In this document: positions 1-9,897 of the stretch, piece after piece | Position numbering within the stretch: the stretch's first letter is position 1 | Layout: every line of letters begins with the position of its first letter | Origin: Cryptomeria japonica | Lineage: Eukaryota > Streptophyta > Pinopsida > Cupressales > Cupressaceae | Direction: 5' to 3' | Length of the DNA: 64,000 nucleotides | Assembly (NCBI RefSeq): GCF_030272615.1 | Contig: NC_081415.1 | Coordinates: 189,502,270 to 189,566,269, forward strand | The notes under the pieces: model-generated | Databases searched by the model: none | Told to the model about the DNA's origin: nothing | The model's input: only the letters and a program-made list of their open reading frames with translations | Program-made: the position numbers and the translations under genes

Positions 1-157
1 ACTGAAGTCTACCAGATTATGCCGGATCCAAGTTAACCAAAAACCACTTAACCTATCGGGACTAGAAGGGTGCCGATAAAGCATCCAAACAACTACTGTT
101 GGTATCAATGATAAAACATGAATGCAACACATAATCAATTCCACCAAATGGCCAACA
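1..157 (-). repeat. TE1 3' LTR, partial
   Basis: These bases match the right-hand LTR end at about 13425-13576 with scattered substitutions and small indels; both copies share the stretch around TCAATTCCACCAAATGGCCA. The LTR border is at 157: it ends in CA on the plus strand (TG on the element strand) and is directly followed by the complement of a polypurine tract. The rest of this LTR lies left of the window. Confidence 0.88.
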
Positions 158-492
158 ATCTCCCCCTTTGGCATTGATGGCAACACTAGATGTGAAAAAC
201 ATCTAAGTACCAAGAAATGCTAATTAAGTCTCCCCCTGTGGAATATAGCCAACATATTCCCACATATAGCTCTGAAAATCAATATCTCTCCCCCTTTCTT
301 TTTCTTTTTTCACATCAATATCACTCTCCCTTTGACATCAATGCCATACATATGACAAAAATATCAAAGCAAAAACATAAGCCTCTGAATCACAAAGCTG
401 ACTACTCCCTCTGAGCAGTAGCATCCCACATCATTGCCAGAATGAATAGCATCTCTGATAATGCATGCTAGACTGATGCCAAACTGGATCAA
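158..492 (-). other. TE1 3' untranslated region with polypurine tracts
   Basis: This is a non-coding stretch between the RNase H stop and the LTR. The complement of 158-169 reads AAAGGGGGAGAT on the element strand and abuts the LTR, so it is the functional polypurine tract for plus-strand priming. Two further tracts of the same kind lie at about 229-237 and 287-298. No protein is supported here. Confidence 0.75.
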
Positions 493-1007
493 TCAAGTCT
501 CTACCAGAGGGGCAGTAAATCCCAATCTGTCTCTCAAGTACTCAAATGATTCCTTGGACAAAGGTTTAGTGAAAATATCTACAATCTGCTCTTTAATATT
601 CACATAAACTAGTCTAACTTCATTTGCTTCTACCTTCTCCTTCATAAATTTATACTTGATAGACACGTTCTTTGTTTTAGAATGAAATACCAGATTCCTT
701 GACATATCAATAGCAGCAGAGTTATCACAGTGAATAACTATCAGTGCATGACAGTGCACCTTTATATCCTTCAATATTTGCTTCATCCATAAAACTTGTG
801 TATAGTTAGCAACAGCAACAACATACTCAACTTCATAGTAGATAAAGAAGTACATGACTATTTCTTGTTGATCCATGAAACCAACTTCTTTCCAAGAAAG
901 AAAGCTCTACCAGAAGTACTTTTCCGGTCATCAACATCTCTAGCCCAATCAACATCTGTATATGCACATAAAGTAAAGTTATCATCCTTAGGGTACCACA
1001 AACCATA
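493..1007 (-). pseudogene. TE1 RNase H domain, degenerate
   Basis: On the minus strand the reading ends in a copia RNase H. The motif CDNSAAI (usual family form CDNxSAI) and the tail VDIFTKPLSKESFEYLRDRLG are recognisable; the latter matches the conserved copia C-terminus (ADxxTKxLxxxxFxxLRxxLG). The usual STEAEY motif reads as YYEVEYVVA, and the stretch between RT and RNase H (about 876-1007) is shifted out of frame. RNase H would remove the RNA strand of the cDNA intermediate in the virus-like particle. The domain is broken and presumably inactive. Confidence 0.87.
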
Positions 1008-2010
1008 TTATGATGTACCTTGCAAGTATCTAAAAATCCTTTTCACCGCCATCTCATGATTTTCTCTTGGATCACTTTGAAATCTTGAAACAATACACAC
1101 ATCATTCATAATGTCAGGCCTAGTCCGAGTCAAATAAAGCAGACCTCTAATCATAGATTTGTATCTTGTAGGATTTATCGGTGTAGAAACATCTTTTCTT
1201 GTCAATTTCTCACCGGTAACCATAGGAGTACTTACTGGTTTGGAATCTCCCATACCAAATTTCTTCAACAATTCCTTAGCATATATAGTTTGATAGATAA
1301 AAATACCTTTGTCAGTTTGAGTAATTTGAAAACCTAAGAAAAATTTCATCTCACCAATCATAGACATCTCAAATTCTTTCACCATATTCTTAGAAAATTC
1401 TATGCATAACTTATCTCCACCTCCAAAAATAATGTCATCAACAAATACTTCAATAATTAGCATATCATCATTAGTGATTTTATAATATAAAATATTGTCT
1501 GCACTGCCCTTAGTAAAACCAAGCTTCAAAATATATTTATCCAACCTTGCATACCAAGCTCTAGGTGCTTGTTTCAATCCATATAAAGTTTTTCTTAGCC
1601 TACAAACCATATCTGTATCATCTGATAGTGAAAAACAAGCAGGTTTCTCAATATAAACTTCCTCATCAAGATCCCCATTAAAAAATGCACATTTAACATC
1701 CATCTGATAAACCTTGTAGTTTTTATAAGTAGCATAGGCAAGAAATAATCTTACAGCTTCAATCCTAGCTACAGGTGCAAAAGTCTCTCCATAGTCAATT
1801 CCTTCCTTATGAGAATATCCTTTACAAACCAATCTAGCCCAATTCCTTGTAACTTGACCATCCTCATTCAATTTATTCCTAAAAAACCTATTTAGTTCCA
1901 ATAACATTTTTATTTTTAGGCCAAGGAACTAAGGTCCATGTGTTATTTTTCTCAATCTAATCTAATTCTTCTTCCATAGCCTTCAACCAATATTCATCTT
2001 TACATGCCTC
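1008..2010 (-). pseudogene. TE1 reverse transcriptase (RVT_2 type)
   Basis: This is a classic copia RT on the minus strand. In order one sees VCKGYSHKEGIDYGETFAPV, YQMDVKCAFFNGDLDEEVYI, LYGLKQAPRAWYARLD, the catalytic FVDD (family YVDD/FVDD), GEMKFFLGFQI and the tail RYKSMIRGLLYLTRTRPDIM. The part from about 1008 to 1907 is open for 299 codons. Upstream (1908-2010) the linker (NNTWTLVPWPK) is in another frame and has a stop. RT would copy element RNA into cDNA using the Met-tRNA primer. The catalytic Asp pair is retained, although the polyprotein is broken on both sides. Confidence 0.93.
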
Positions 2011-3240
2011 AATTACTGATACAAGTTCAACTTGTGAAATTAAGCATACCTCATTAGTTGCCAATCTTCTTCTTGTCATCACTCCATTGCTCTTATCCCC
2101 AATGATTTGATCTTCTAAACAATTCAATCTCACATACCTAGGAGTCTTTTGACTTTCTGTTCCTCTTCCCTATTCTTCAGTTACTATAGAATTCTTTGAT
2201 GTTTCTAGAGTAACTAGTTCAACTCTCTGTTCCAATAAAGGTGCTACCGGTTCAGATATAATTATTTCCACTGTCGGTTCCTTCTCACAAAATCTGATTT
2301 GACTTCTATTTAGCTCATCTACTTTGACATTAGCACTCTTTGCAATTCTCTTCAATTTCTTGATATAACATCTATATGCTTTGCTTTCATTAGAATAACC
2401 AAGAAATATGCTTTCATCACATCTAGGATCAAATTTCTCAATAATATCATCTCTCTTGATATAACATTTACTACCAAAATTTGTAAAATACTTAACTGTA
2501 GGTGTATTACCAAACCATAATTCATAAGGCGTCTTACCAATTTCTCCTTTGATATGTTCTCTATTGAATGTATAAACCGTTGTGCTCACTGCTTGTCTCC
2601 AATAGATATGAGGTAGACTAGCTTCCATCGTCATTATTCTAGCAACATCCAAGATAGTTATGTTCTTCCTTTCCACAACTCCATTCTATTGAGGTGTTCC
2701 GAGAGCAGAAAATAGTCTTCTTATACCATGCTTGTCACAAAAGTTATTAAACTTATCGGATGTGAATTCACCACCATGATTTGATCTCAAACATTTAATC
2801 TTCAATCCTGTCTCAGTTTCAACTTTAGCCTAAAATATTTTAAACTTTTCAAATACTTCAGATTTTTCTCTCAGAAAAGTAACCCACATCATTCTAGAAT
2901 AATCATCAATAATTAGCATGAAATATGTATCACCATGAAAACTTTTGACTCTAGCAAGGCCACACAAATCAGTATGAATAAGATCAAGAACATCATTTGA
3001 TTTATCTTGTATACTCCTAAAAGAGATTCTGACCTGTTTACCCATTTGACATTCTTTACATACTAGATTATAGAGATTGATAATCTTAGGTATATCCCTA
3101 ACTGCCTTAGTTGAATTGATCTTCACAATGCAATCAAAATTCACATGACACAACCTTTTATGCCATAGCCAACTCTCATCAATATGTGTAATCAAACATG
3201 TCTTCTCACCAGAGTTCAAATGAAATATATTACCTTTTGT
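2011..3240 (-). pseudogene. TE1 integrase with GAG-pre-integrase zinc region
   Basis: On the minus strand, 3219 to about 3000 gives the pre-integrase zinc region (LWHKRLCHVN ... CKECQMGK, an HHCC arrangement). It is followed by HTDLCG with the first catalytic Asp, a second site that reads RSNHGGEF where the family has RSDxGGEF, and VVERKN with the catalytic Glu. An in-frame TAG replaces a Gln codon just before NGVVERKN (about 2686), and another stop lies near 2832. The C-terminal integrase/linker part (ORF 2170-2676) contains the family signature TPYELWFG and FGSKCYIKRDD. The Asp-to-Asn change by itself would abolish strand transfer. Confidence 0.9.
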
Positions 3241-3500
3241 CTATGTACCGATTGCAATCTCCAAGCCAGATCTATTAATGATTTTGCATTTCCCATCCTT
3301 AAACTATAATTGAAATCCCTTGTCTACCAATTATCCTACACTCAAAATATTATTCCTCAAACCTTCAACATAATAAACATTGTCAGTACTGTTCTTACCA
3401 TCCAATGATATAGTTCCTTTTCTTTTGATCATACATGTTTTGTTATCTCCTAATCTAACTATATCACCATCAAATTCTTGTAAGGACAAAAACTTCCTTT
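3241..3500 (-). pseudogene. TE1 protease C-terminal half, cut by TE2
   Basis: The minus-strand reading (VRLGDNKTCMIKRKGTI, then VYYVEGLRNNILSVG) is the conserved copia segment between the protease active site and the pre-integrase domain. A stop follows SVG. The N-terminal half of the protease, with the active site, lies on the other side of TE2 at 11072-11140. The open frame that runs from here into TE2 LTR sequence (to 3546) is fortuitous. Confidence 0.88.
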
Positions 3501-4643
3501 TGTTAGCATTTTTGATGATGTTGTTGTGATTGTCATTGATGGACACACACTTGCTTTGAGATCACTTTCTGTATGAATGAGTTATGCTCAACCGATATTA
3601 TGTATTATATTCTTTAGACTATCGGTGTTTTGCAAAGAGTGTTTTACCAATCTCAAGTGGTATGAAGACCTAAAGCGGTTCGAGGATCCCAAAGTGATAC
3701 GAAGAAACAAAGCGGTTGTTATCATTTTTTCCAGTCTTCATTTTGGCAAACCGGTAGTTGGTAAAATATGTGAACCGGTAATAGGTAAATGTATGAACTG
3801 GTATTACTTTGTGATGAGTTACCAACCGGTATTATTTTTGTGATGAGTTATCATCCACTGACACTTTGGTGGTGATTCTGTGACGTGTTACCAAATGTGT
3901 CCAGATGCACTGAACTTAGGAACTTGCAATGTAATCCTATTGGACCGACATGAAATCAGATTCCTTTATAAGGACATCATGTCTAGGGTTTTAATGGTTG
4001 TTAGTGTTTTGTGTGGTTGATGAGGTTTTGCATGTGCGATCATAGAATAAGATTAGGTCTGTGTGAAGAAATAGAGTGTGGAGTTTTTGAAGATTGAAGT
4101 AATGCTGAAATGCATTAACAATAAGCTATCAAGGATCTAACCAAGCATACTGTGCTAGTAATTAGATCACTCACCTATTGATTACTCACATCTTCGACAA
4201 GTTTGAAACCCTTAATCGGGTAGGCCTGACAAAGCCTTTGTAAATCCTCTAACAAGGTGGTTCACAACTATGGATCTAAAATCCTCTCGCAAGGTAGTCT
4301 TTAATCGGACTTATCTCCTAACAGAGATTGAGATTCCTAACAAGATCTGTTCTGGTAAAGAACATTGTATGACCTTAACCGGTTTGGTTACTATTCTGTA
4401 GATAGTTACTTGTGAGTTTCATCTCGCTATGGTTTTTCCCATTTGGGTTTCCACATCAAAATCTCTTGTGTTATGGTGATTGTGCTTCTGTGGGTGAATG
4501 CCTTATTTGTTGTTTGGTTTGCATTTGTGTTAACTGGTTTGTTAGTAAAACTGTTATACCAGTTTACTGCTAAACTATTTAAGTGTTTAAGTTTAGTATT
4601 TTTTGGTATACTAATTCACCCTCCCCTCTTAGTATTCATCAAT
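3501..4643 (+). repeat. TE2 5' LTR
   Basis: 1,143 bp, starting TGTTAGCATT and ending ATTCATCA. A TATA-like TTTATAAGG at 3965-3973 probably marks the U3 promoter. Several CCGGTA-type words cluster at about 3750-3840. Just before the end lies a C-rich box (TTCACCCTCCCCTCTTAGT) shared with other elements here. It differs from the 3' copy by scattered substitutions and by two small segments found only in the 3' copy. Confidence 0.95.
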
Positions 4644-4645
4644 TG

Positions 4646-4657
4646 GTATCAGAGCCA
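4646..4657 (+). other. TE2 primer binding site (initiator Met-tRNA type)
   Basis: TGGTATCAGAGC starts two bases after the LTR end. It is the standard plant copia complement of the 3' end of initiator Met-tRNA, used to prime minus-strand cDNA. Confidence 0.93.
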
Positions 4658-4691
4658 ACCTTTCTATAAGTTTAACCACTTGGAAGGAGAT

Positions 4692-5954
4692 ATGGGGGAA
4701 TACACTGTGAGGGAGCTTACTCATCATCTCACTCAGACTAAGAAAGCCTTTGATGAACTCAAAATCAAATATAAAACCTCTTTGGCAAAAAGAAGAGAGC
4801 ATGCTGAGAAATTGATGGAGCTTACTGAAAACAGTTCTTCTGATGAAGCGAACATGGAAGCCCTAGTTGAAGAAGTAGAAAAATTGAATGAATCTAATAC
4901 GAATTTGAGAAAAGAGTTGGAAGGATTGACCATTAGAATGTGTCAAGAGCTTGAGAATCGAAGGAAAATTGAAGATCTGGTAAAAGACAGAGATCATGAG
5001 ATCTCCAAGCTGAAACAAGAAATCAGTGCCCTTACCGCTCATCTCCAAGAGAGTAAAGTGGAAAAAGAAGAAATGCAAGGTGAACTAAACATGGCTATTT
5101 TTGAGAATGCAACCTTGAAGGAATCCAATGCTGCTATTTCCAAGGAACTCATTGAGTCAAAGGAAATACTTGCCAAATTCAATATGAGTACTATTAAGCT
5201 AGAACAAAAGCTTGGATCAACAAAACCAGTGAAAAATACCACCAGACTTGGTTTCTTTGGTTATGAGGAAGGTGAGACTTCTGAAACAAAAAATGGAGCA
5301 TCAAAGAAGCAACCGAAACCAAAGGATAACGGTAAGCAAAAATTCAAACCTGTTTGCTTTAATTGTCTCAAGGAAGGACACACTGCTAATATATGTAGAA
5401 GTAAGGCCTACAATAATTTTCCCTACTTTCTAAACAATAATTTTCCCTACTTTCTAAACAATAAGCCTAGATCCAATAGATTCAATGGTAACTGTTATGC
5501 ATGCAACAAGTTTGGGCATAGAGCATTTGAATGCAAGTCTATTGTGCACAACATTGGAGGATATCCTTAAAGGAGTCAAGGAGTTTTTCTTGAATCCTTT
5601 GTGAACCAAAATCCAAACCGGTATAATGCCTATAATCATCTGTTAGGTAATGGTGGCTATCAAGTGGCAATTGGTTGGAGAGAAACCTGTTTGATTTGTC
5701 ATGGTAGTGGTCACACTGATGCAACATGTAGGAGGAAGAATGGAAACATGAATAATAGACCATGGAGAGCACTTGGAATGGTATGCTATCATTGCAACAA
5801 ACCAAGTCACACAACTAGAATCTACAGGATGAGAAAGAACATATCGGATGATATACCGGTCACTCCGAAAGGAAGGATTGATGTTGAAACTGTACAAGTG
5901 GATATGAAGAAAACCAAGAGTAGTGTCACAAGAAGAATCAGTTTTTGCACCTAG
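4692..5954 (+). pseudogene. TE2 gag-like protein: coiled coil plus four zinc knuckles
   Basis: I chose the ATG at 4692 because it is the first after the primer site; the longer open frame from 4443 merely reads through the LTR. Residues about 1-195 are a charged, heptad-like coiled coil (MGEYTVRELTHHLTQTKKAF, then KELEGLTIRMCQELENRRKI). A basic linker follows, then CCHC knuckles CFNCLKEGHTANIC, CYACNKFGHRAFEC and CLICHGSGHTDATC, and a fourth, CYHCNKPSHTTRIY, whose last Cys is Tyr. One in-frame TAA (5568-5570) separates knuckles two and three, so the original protein ran about 420 codons. The role is presumably RNA binding and packaging. A 24-bp tandem duplication (5412-5459) repeats NNFPYFLN. 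No UBN2-type N-terminal capsid domain is evident. Confidence 0.85.
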
Positions 5955-6432
5955 TGTGGAAATCTCTGAACCAACAAACTAAGCTACATAAAAGATTAGG
6001 GGGAGCGAATCGATGAAAAATTTTGAACCCCCAGTTTACACCGGTAAAAGACCTTAACCGGTTTGTGTTACCTGTCAATTGGCAGAAGACCAGAAATGGT
6101 AAAAGGAAAATTAGGGTTTACGCCCTAATGGTGGAGCATTTATTATGGTAGGTGAAGAATTCATTTAAAAGGGATTTTCAAGTCATTTTCACTTATCATT
6201 TGCGAGTGAAGAAATTTTCAAGTGTAGAGCGACAAAAGGCGATTTGTCTTGCGAGTCAGAAAGATTTTGAAACTTTGAAAGAAGAATCCAGAGATAATAT
6301 CAATCAGTCAGGTGAAGAACACAAAGCAGTAATCCAGCAACCAAAGTAGTGTGTGGTGAAGCTGAAGTTGCAAACCCTAAATTGTGGATTTCTGAAGGTA
6401 TTTATCGAAAATTCTTGTTTATTCCTTTTATC
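5955..6432 (+). other. TE2 spacer between gag-like ORF and ORF2
   Basis: This is 478 bp with no supportable gene. It holds a purine run AGATTAGGGGGAGCG at about 5994-6008, which resembles an internal polypurine tract, and a short open stretch (6152-6349) lacking any recognisable motif. The position suggests an intergenic or former intron/leader segment for ORF2 (inference). Confidence 0.55.
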
Positions 6433-9400
6433 ATGGCTTCTGCATCGCACTCCAGTCCTAGTGCACCTGATGATTTAGTAGATTTCATCCAATGGAAGGA
6501 GAAATACAATGCCCTATCCTAGATACCTGTTGGTGTTATAGTTGAGGAAGGCATTTCATATTATATTGATTGCAAAATACAAGACCTAGGATCTCTAGTG
6601 ATCCATTCTTAGTTAAGTTTATTCTATGGGAAGGACAAGAAGATCAAACCGGAATATAACATCCTGGAAAAGAAGAAGCTTCACAATGCAGTGTATTTTC
6701 TTGAAGAGTTCACAGAAGATCACATTCAAATCATTCTAAGCAGAGTGCATGGTGACAAAATGTATCTTGAGTGCAGACATGACATCACACCGGAAGCTAT
6801 TCATGTCATCATCGATTTCTGCAACTTTGGTGAGGTGTCATCCCTAAGGAAGGTTATCAAGTCTGAAATGACTAAGCTCATCGGTTCAGTGAGTGACCAA
6901 TGAGGAATGACCATCAATACTATCAAGGATGATCTGGTCAAATATGCTTGTATGGTAATAGGTTACCGAATGTTCTGTGCTAGAAGAATTAACTCTGTCT
7001 TTGCTGCAGCGGTAAATGCCGCCTACAGGATGATCATGGAAGATGTCTTGTTTGATTTATGCACTTGTATGCAAAGGCAACTTTTGGTGAACCTGAAGTC
7101 AATTAAACAGGACAATGCCTTAAGATTTAAATTTGGACAACTGCTGGTAGGATTGTTTTTCTATTTTCAAGGCTATTTCCCAGGAGTCGGTGATATACAA
7201 TGGTTTGCTAACCGACTGATTACCAAGCAAATCAGAGAGAGTCTACAAGTGGTAGGAACCAGTTATCTTGAAGTCCTGAACAAATACTTTGATGAGTTCA
7301 GACGTAAGATGAGCCAGAGGGTGAGAATATCTGGTGATATTGTCAAGAAGTATGAAGAGGACATATGCTTTATCATCAGAGTAGATGAGTGCATAATGGA
7401 GGTGGTTGAGCCTAGAAAAGAAGAAGTGGAGCCCATGGGATATGAGGTAATGTATGACATGCTAGATGGGTATGCCTCTACCCTACTTGCCTCACCTCTT
7501 GATCCTAAGAAGAAGAGAACTGACACCTATTTGGAGAGGGTAACACCGATTGAAGAACCTTTAGTAAAGGAAGGAAAGGTAGTGCCATCTGCATTGGCAT
7601 CGATTACTTCAGCAAGTCCTAAAGTGACCAAGTGGTCATCGGCAAAGAAGAAACCAGAAGCTGCACTTGCCAAGGTCTTTGAAAGAAAGCGAAAAACTAA
7701 GAACACCCCACCAGATTCTGAGGATACAAAACCTAAGGTACAACCTAAAAAGACTAGGCAAATGAGGAAGAAAGAAAAGACAACTAGCAATGAATCAACA
7801 TCATCAGCACCGGTAAATATAGACATTTCCTTTTATAAACCATTGACACATTGTCAAAGGACTATCAAAAACATAAGAAGAAAATTGCTTAGTGACTTGA
7901 AAGAATATTTTGATGATTTTGATGATAATGAAAAGGAGGAAGTTGAACAGGAAGTTATTCAATACCTATGTATTAATGATCGGTCAACATCAGACATTAG
8001 ATCTAAAGCACCTGATTCTTTATTCAATTCTTTAGATAACAAATGGTGCATTGCCATAGAAAAGGAACAGGAAATAAGAGAGGAAATCTTTGCACAATAT
8101 TTTCCTGATGTGTCAAATTCTGAGCTCTATGGGATCATGGATAAGTACAAAGGCCTCTTCTTCATGAGAAGAAGAAGACTCTTTTTATTGGAAGGCAAAG
8201 TCTCAGAGGTGGTAAAAGATACACACTCTCATACCAAAGCTGCTCTGAAGATGCATCAAGTAGTTGAAACCAATAGGAAGGCAGAGCAAGAACCGAAAAC
8301 TAGAAAACTGGATGAGGTGTATGATAGTGAAGGAGAACCGATCACTGAATAAATGGACCCTATTGACATTGATGCTTTGGATGGTGAAAATGTCACTTCG
8401 GATGTAGCAAAGGACAAGGCTGACAAAGAGAGAGTGGACAAAGAAAAATAGGACAAAGATAAGGTTGATAAAAAGGAAGAGGAGAAGAAGCAAAAGGAAG
8501 AGGAGAAGAAGCAAAAGGAAGAGGAGAAGAAGAAAGCGGAAGAGGAGAAGAAGAAAAAGGAAGAGAAGAAGAAGAAAGAGGAAGAGGAGAAGAAGAAAAA
8601 GGAAGAGGAGAAGAAGAAAGAGGAAGAGGAGAAGAAGAAAGAAGAAGACAAGCAGAAAGAAGAAGATATAAAGAAGGAAGAAGAAAAGAGAAAGAAAGAA
8701 GTAGAGGAGCAAAAGAAGGCTGAAGAGAAAAAGCAAAGAGCCAAAGAGAAGGAGGAAGCGAAAAAGAGCACACAATTGGAGACCCCTAAGGCAACTGGTA
8801 GTCAAGCAAAACTGGCTGACATTACCAGTCCCATTGACCTCCAATTTGGAAATGAAATGGAGCTGCTGCAAAGTATTAAGCTTTCCCAAGAGCGACTGCA
8901 AGCACTAAGGAGGAAGAAGGAACAAGATGTTATTAAAACTACAGTAGAAACTCTTACTAGTTTGATACCCAGTACCAACCTCCCCAGTACCGATTCCTCT
9001 CTGGCCCAACAAAAACTTTTATGACAATTGTAGAGGACCAGGTACAATGCCGGGAAGATGTTGCTAAAGCTAATGCACAAAAGAGGCATCAAAAGGCACT
9101 GAATACTGCCTTAGTGAAGAAATTAAATGAGCTCTGGTCAGAACTTTAGAAAGCACAGAAAGACATAAGAGATGCTATGGATGAGGGGAAATTACTGCTC
9201 AGTAAGATAAGCCAACCCTATCTATTCTGTGATGATGTGCTTGCTCAGAAAGACAAATTGCAATCTGATTTGCAGGCATATATAAGCACCTTCAAGATGC
9301 CCTATGATTCCTTCACCACATTTGGGCAAGCTGTTCATCGGTTTCAACTCCAGACTGCCAGAATAGAGTTGGAAATCACCAACCAGAGCAAAGATTTGTA

Positions 9401-9512
9401 GGAACTTCAACTAGTTCTACTACCATGACTGCAAATACTTCAGAAGTGCTATCTCAATTTGGATGCCTTAACAGTCACTCAAGAGATGAGTTCCTTGGAC
9501 GCCATGGAGTAA
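6433..9512 (+). pseudogene. TE2 ORF2, unrecognised protein in place of pol
   Basis: A single frame (with stops at about 6520, 6610, 6901, 8350 and 8448) runs from ATG 6433 to 9020, then continues in the next frame from ATG 9021 to about 9512; about 1,000 codons originally. Visible parts: an N-terminal globular region including IILSRVHGDKMYLECRHDI and ITPEAIHVIIDF (6690-6900); a region LVKYACMVIGYRMFCARRIN ... FPGVGDIQWFANRLITKQ (6930-7500); a basic, NLS-like segment (7500-7800); a Lys/Glu-rich coiled coil (8461-8760); and an alpha-helical C-terminus ending EMSSLDAME. The same protein is encoded by TE10 (54258-57375). I do not recognise the family with confidence. It vaguely resembles the extra, envelope-like or 'putative plant transposon protein' ORFs of plant retroelements, but no transmembrane segment is obvious. 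Confidence 0.72.
8461..8760 (+). repeat. Lys/Glu-rich minisatellite inside TE2 ORF2
   Basis: Degenerate tandem copies of an 18-33 bp purine unit (AAGGAAGAGGAGAAGAAG and variants) encode a KKKEEE-type single alpha helix or coiled coil in frame with ORF2. The purine bias opens all three minus-strand frames and another plus frame, producing shadow ORFs of 126-232 codons rich in Leu, Phe, Ser or Arg that should not be annotated. Confidence 0.9.
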
Positions 9513-9897
9513 CATGTATCCTAGATGCAAACAGAAAGTGAGGTTGCTACCTCATTGCTTGAGTCATGGTCCTTATCCATGAAGACATTTATGCAAGATT
9601 TTAAATTGGTTTTTGATAAGTTTCACTCATTATTGTCATAAACATTTATTATTTTAATGATAATGAGAAACAGGGGTTATTCTGTAGTACTTTGTCATTG
9701 TTGGCAAAGGGGGAGTAGTATTCTGTATTTAAAATTTTGATGCCTGTCATATATATGTTTATCTCAGTAAGGGAGTCATATACATTGTATTTTCTGCAAG
9801 AGGGGCAGTAATTTTGATTATGGCATATTTTTTGTTGTAAAACACTTAGCTGTCAAAATTTTTCCTAAGTGTTGCCATCAATGTGAAAGGGGGAGAT
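9513..9897 (+). other. TE2 3' untranslated region with two polypurine tracts
   Basis: Non-coding. An upstream tract AAAGGGGGAG lies at 9706-9715, preceded by TTTGTCATTGTTGGC. The LTR-adjacent tract AAAGGGGGAGA at 9887-9896 is preceded by GTTGCCATCAATG. The second is placed to prime plus-strand DNA at the 3' LTR. The first has the same form and the same kind of flank as upstream tracts in TE3 and TE6. Confidence 0.8.

Noticed and set aside
4646-4657. tRNA gene fragments at the Met-tRNA-like words (4646, 12327, 32220, 52784)
   Set aside because: These are 12-base primer binding sites next to LTR borders; no cloverleaf can be formed around them.
4443-4691. N-terminal hydrophobic extension (83 residues) of the TE2 gag frame and a similar open frame at 10873-11136
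   Set aside because: Both read through the same LTR U5 sequence, the first also through the primer site. They are fortuitous open frames, not a membrane protein.
8203-8901. Minus-strand frames of 126-232 codons rich in Leu/Phe/Ser and a plus frame rich in Arg/Lys
   Set aside because: They are shadows of the purine-rich Lys/Glu minisatellite in ORF2; composition follows from the repeat.
6433-9512. Calling ORF2 an envelope-like glycoprotein
   Set aside because: Position and presence as an extra ORF would fit, but I see no signal peptide, transmembrane segment or glycoprotein-like Cys pattern, so the function is left open.
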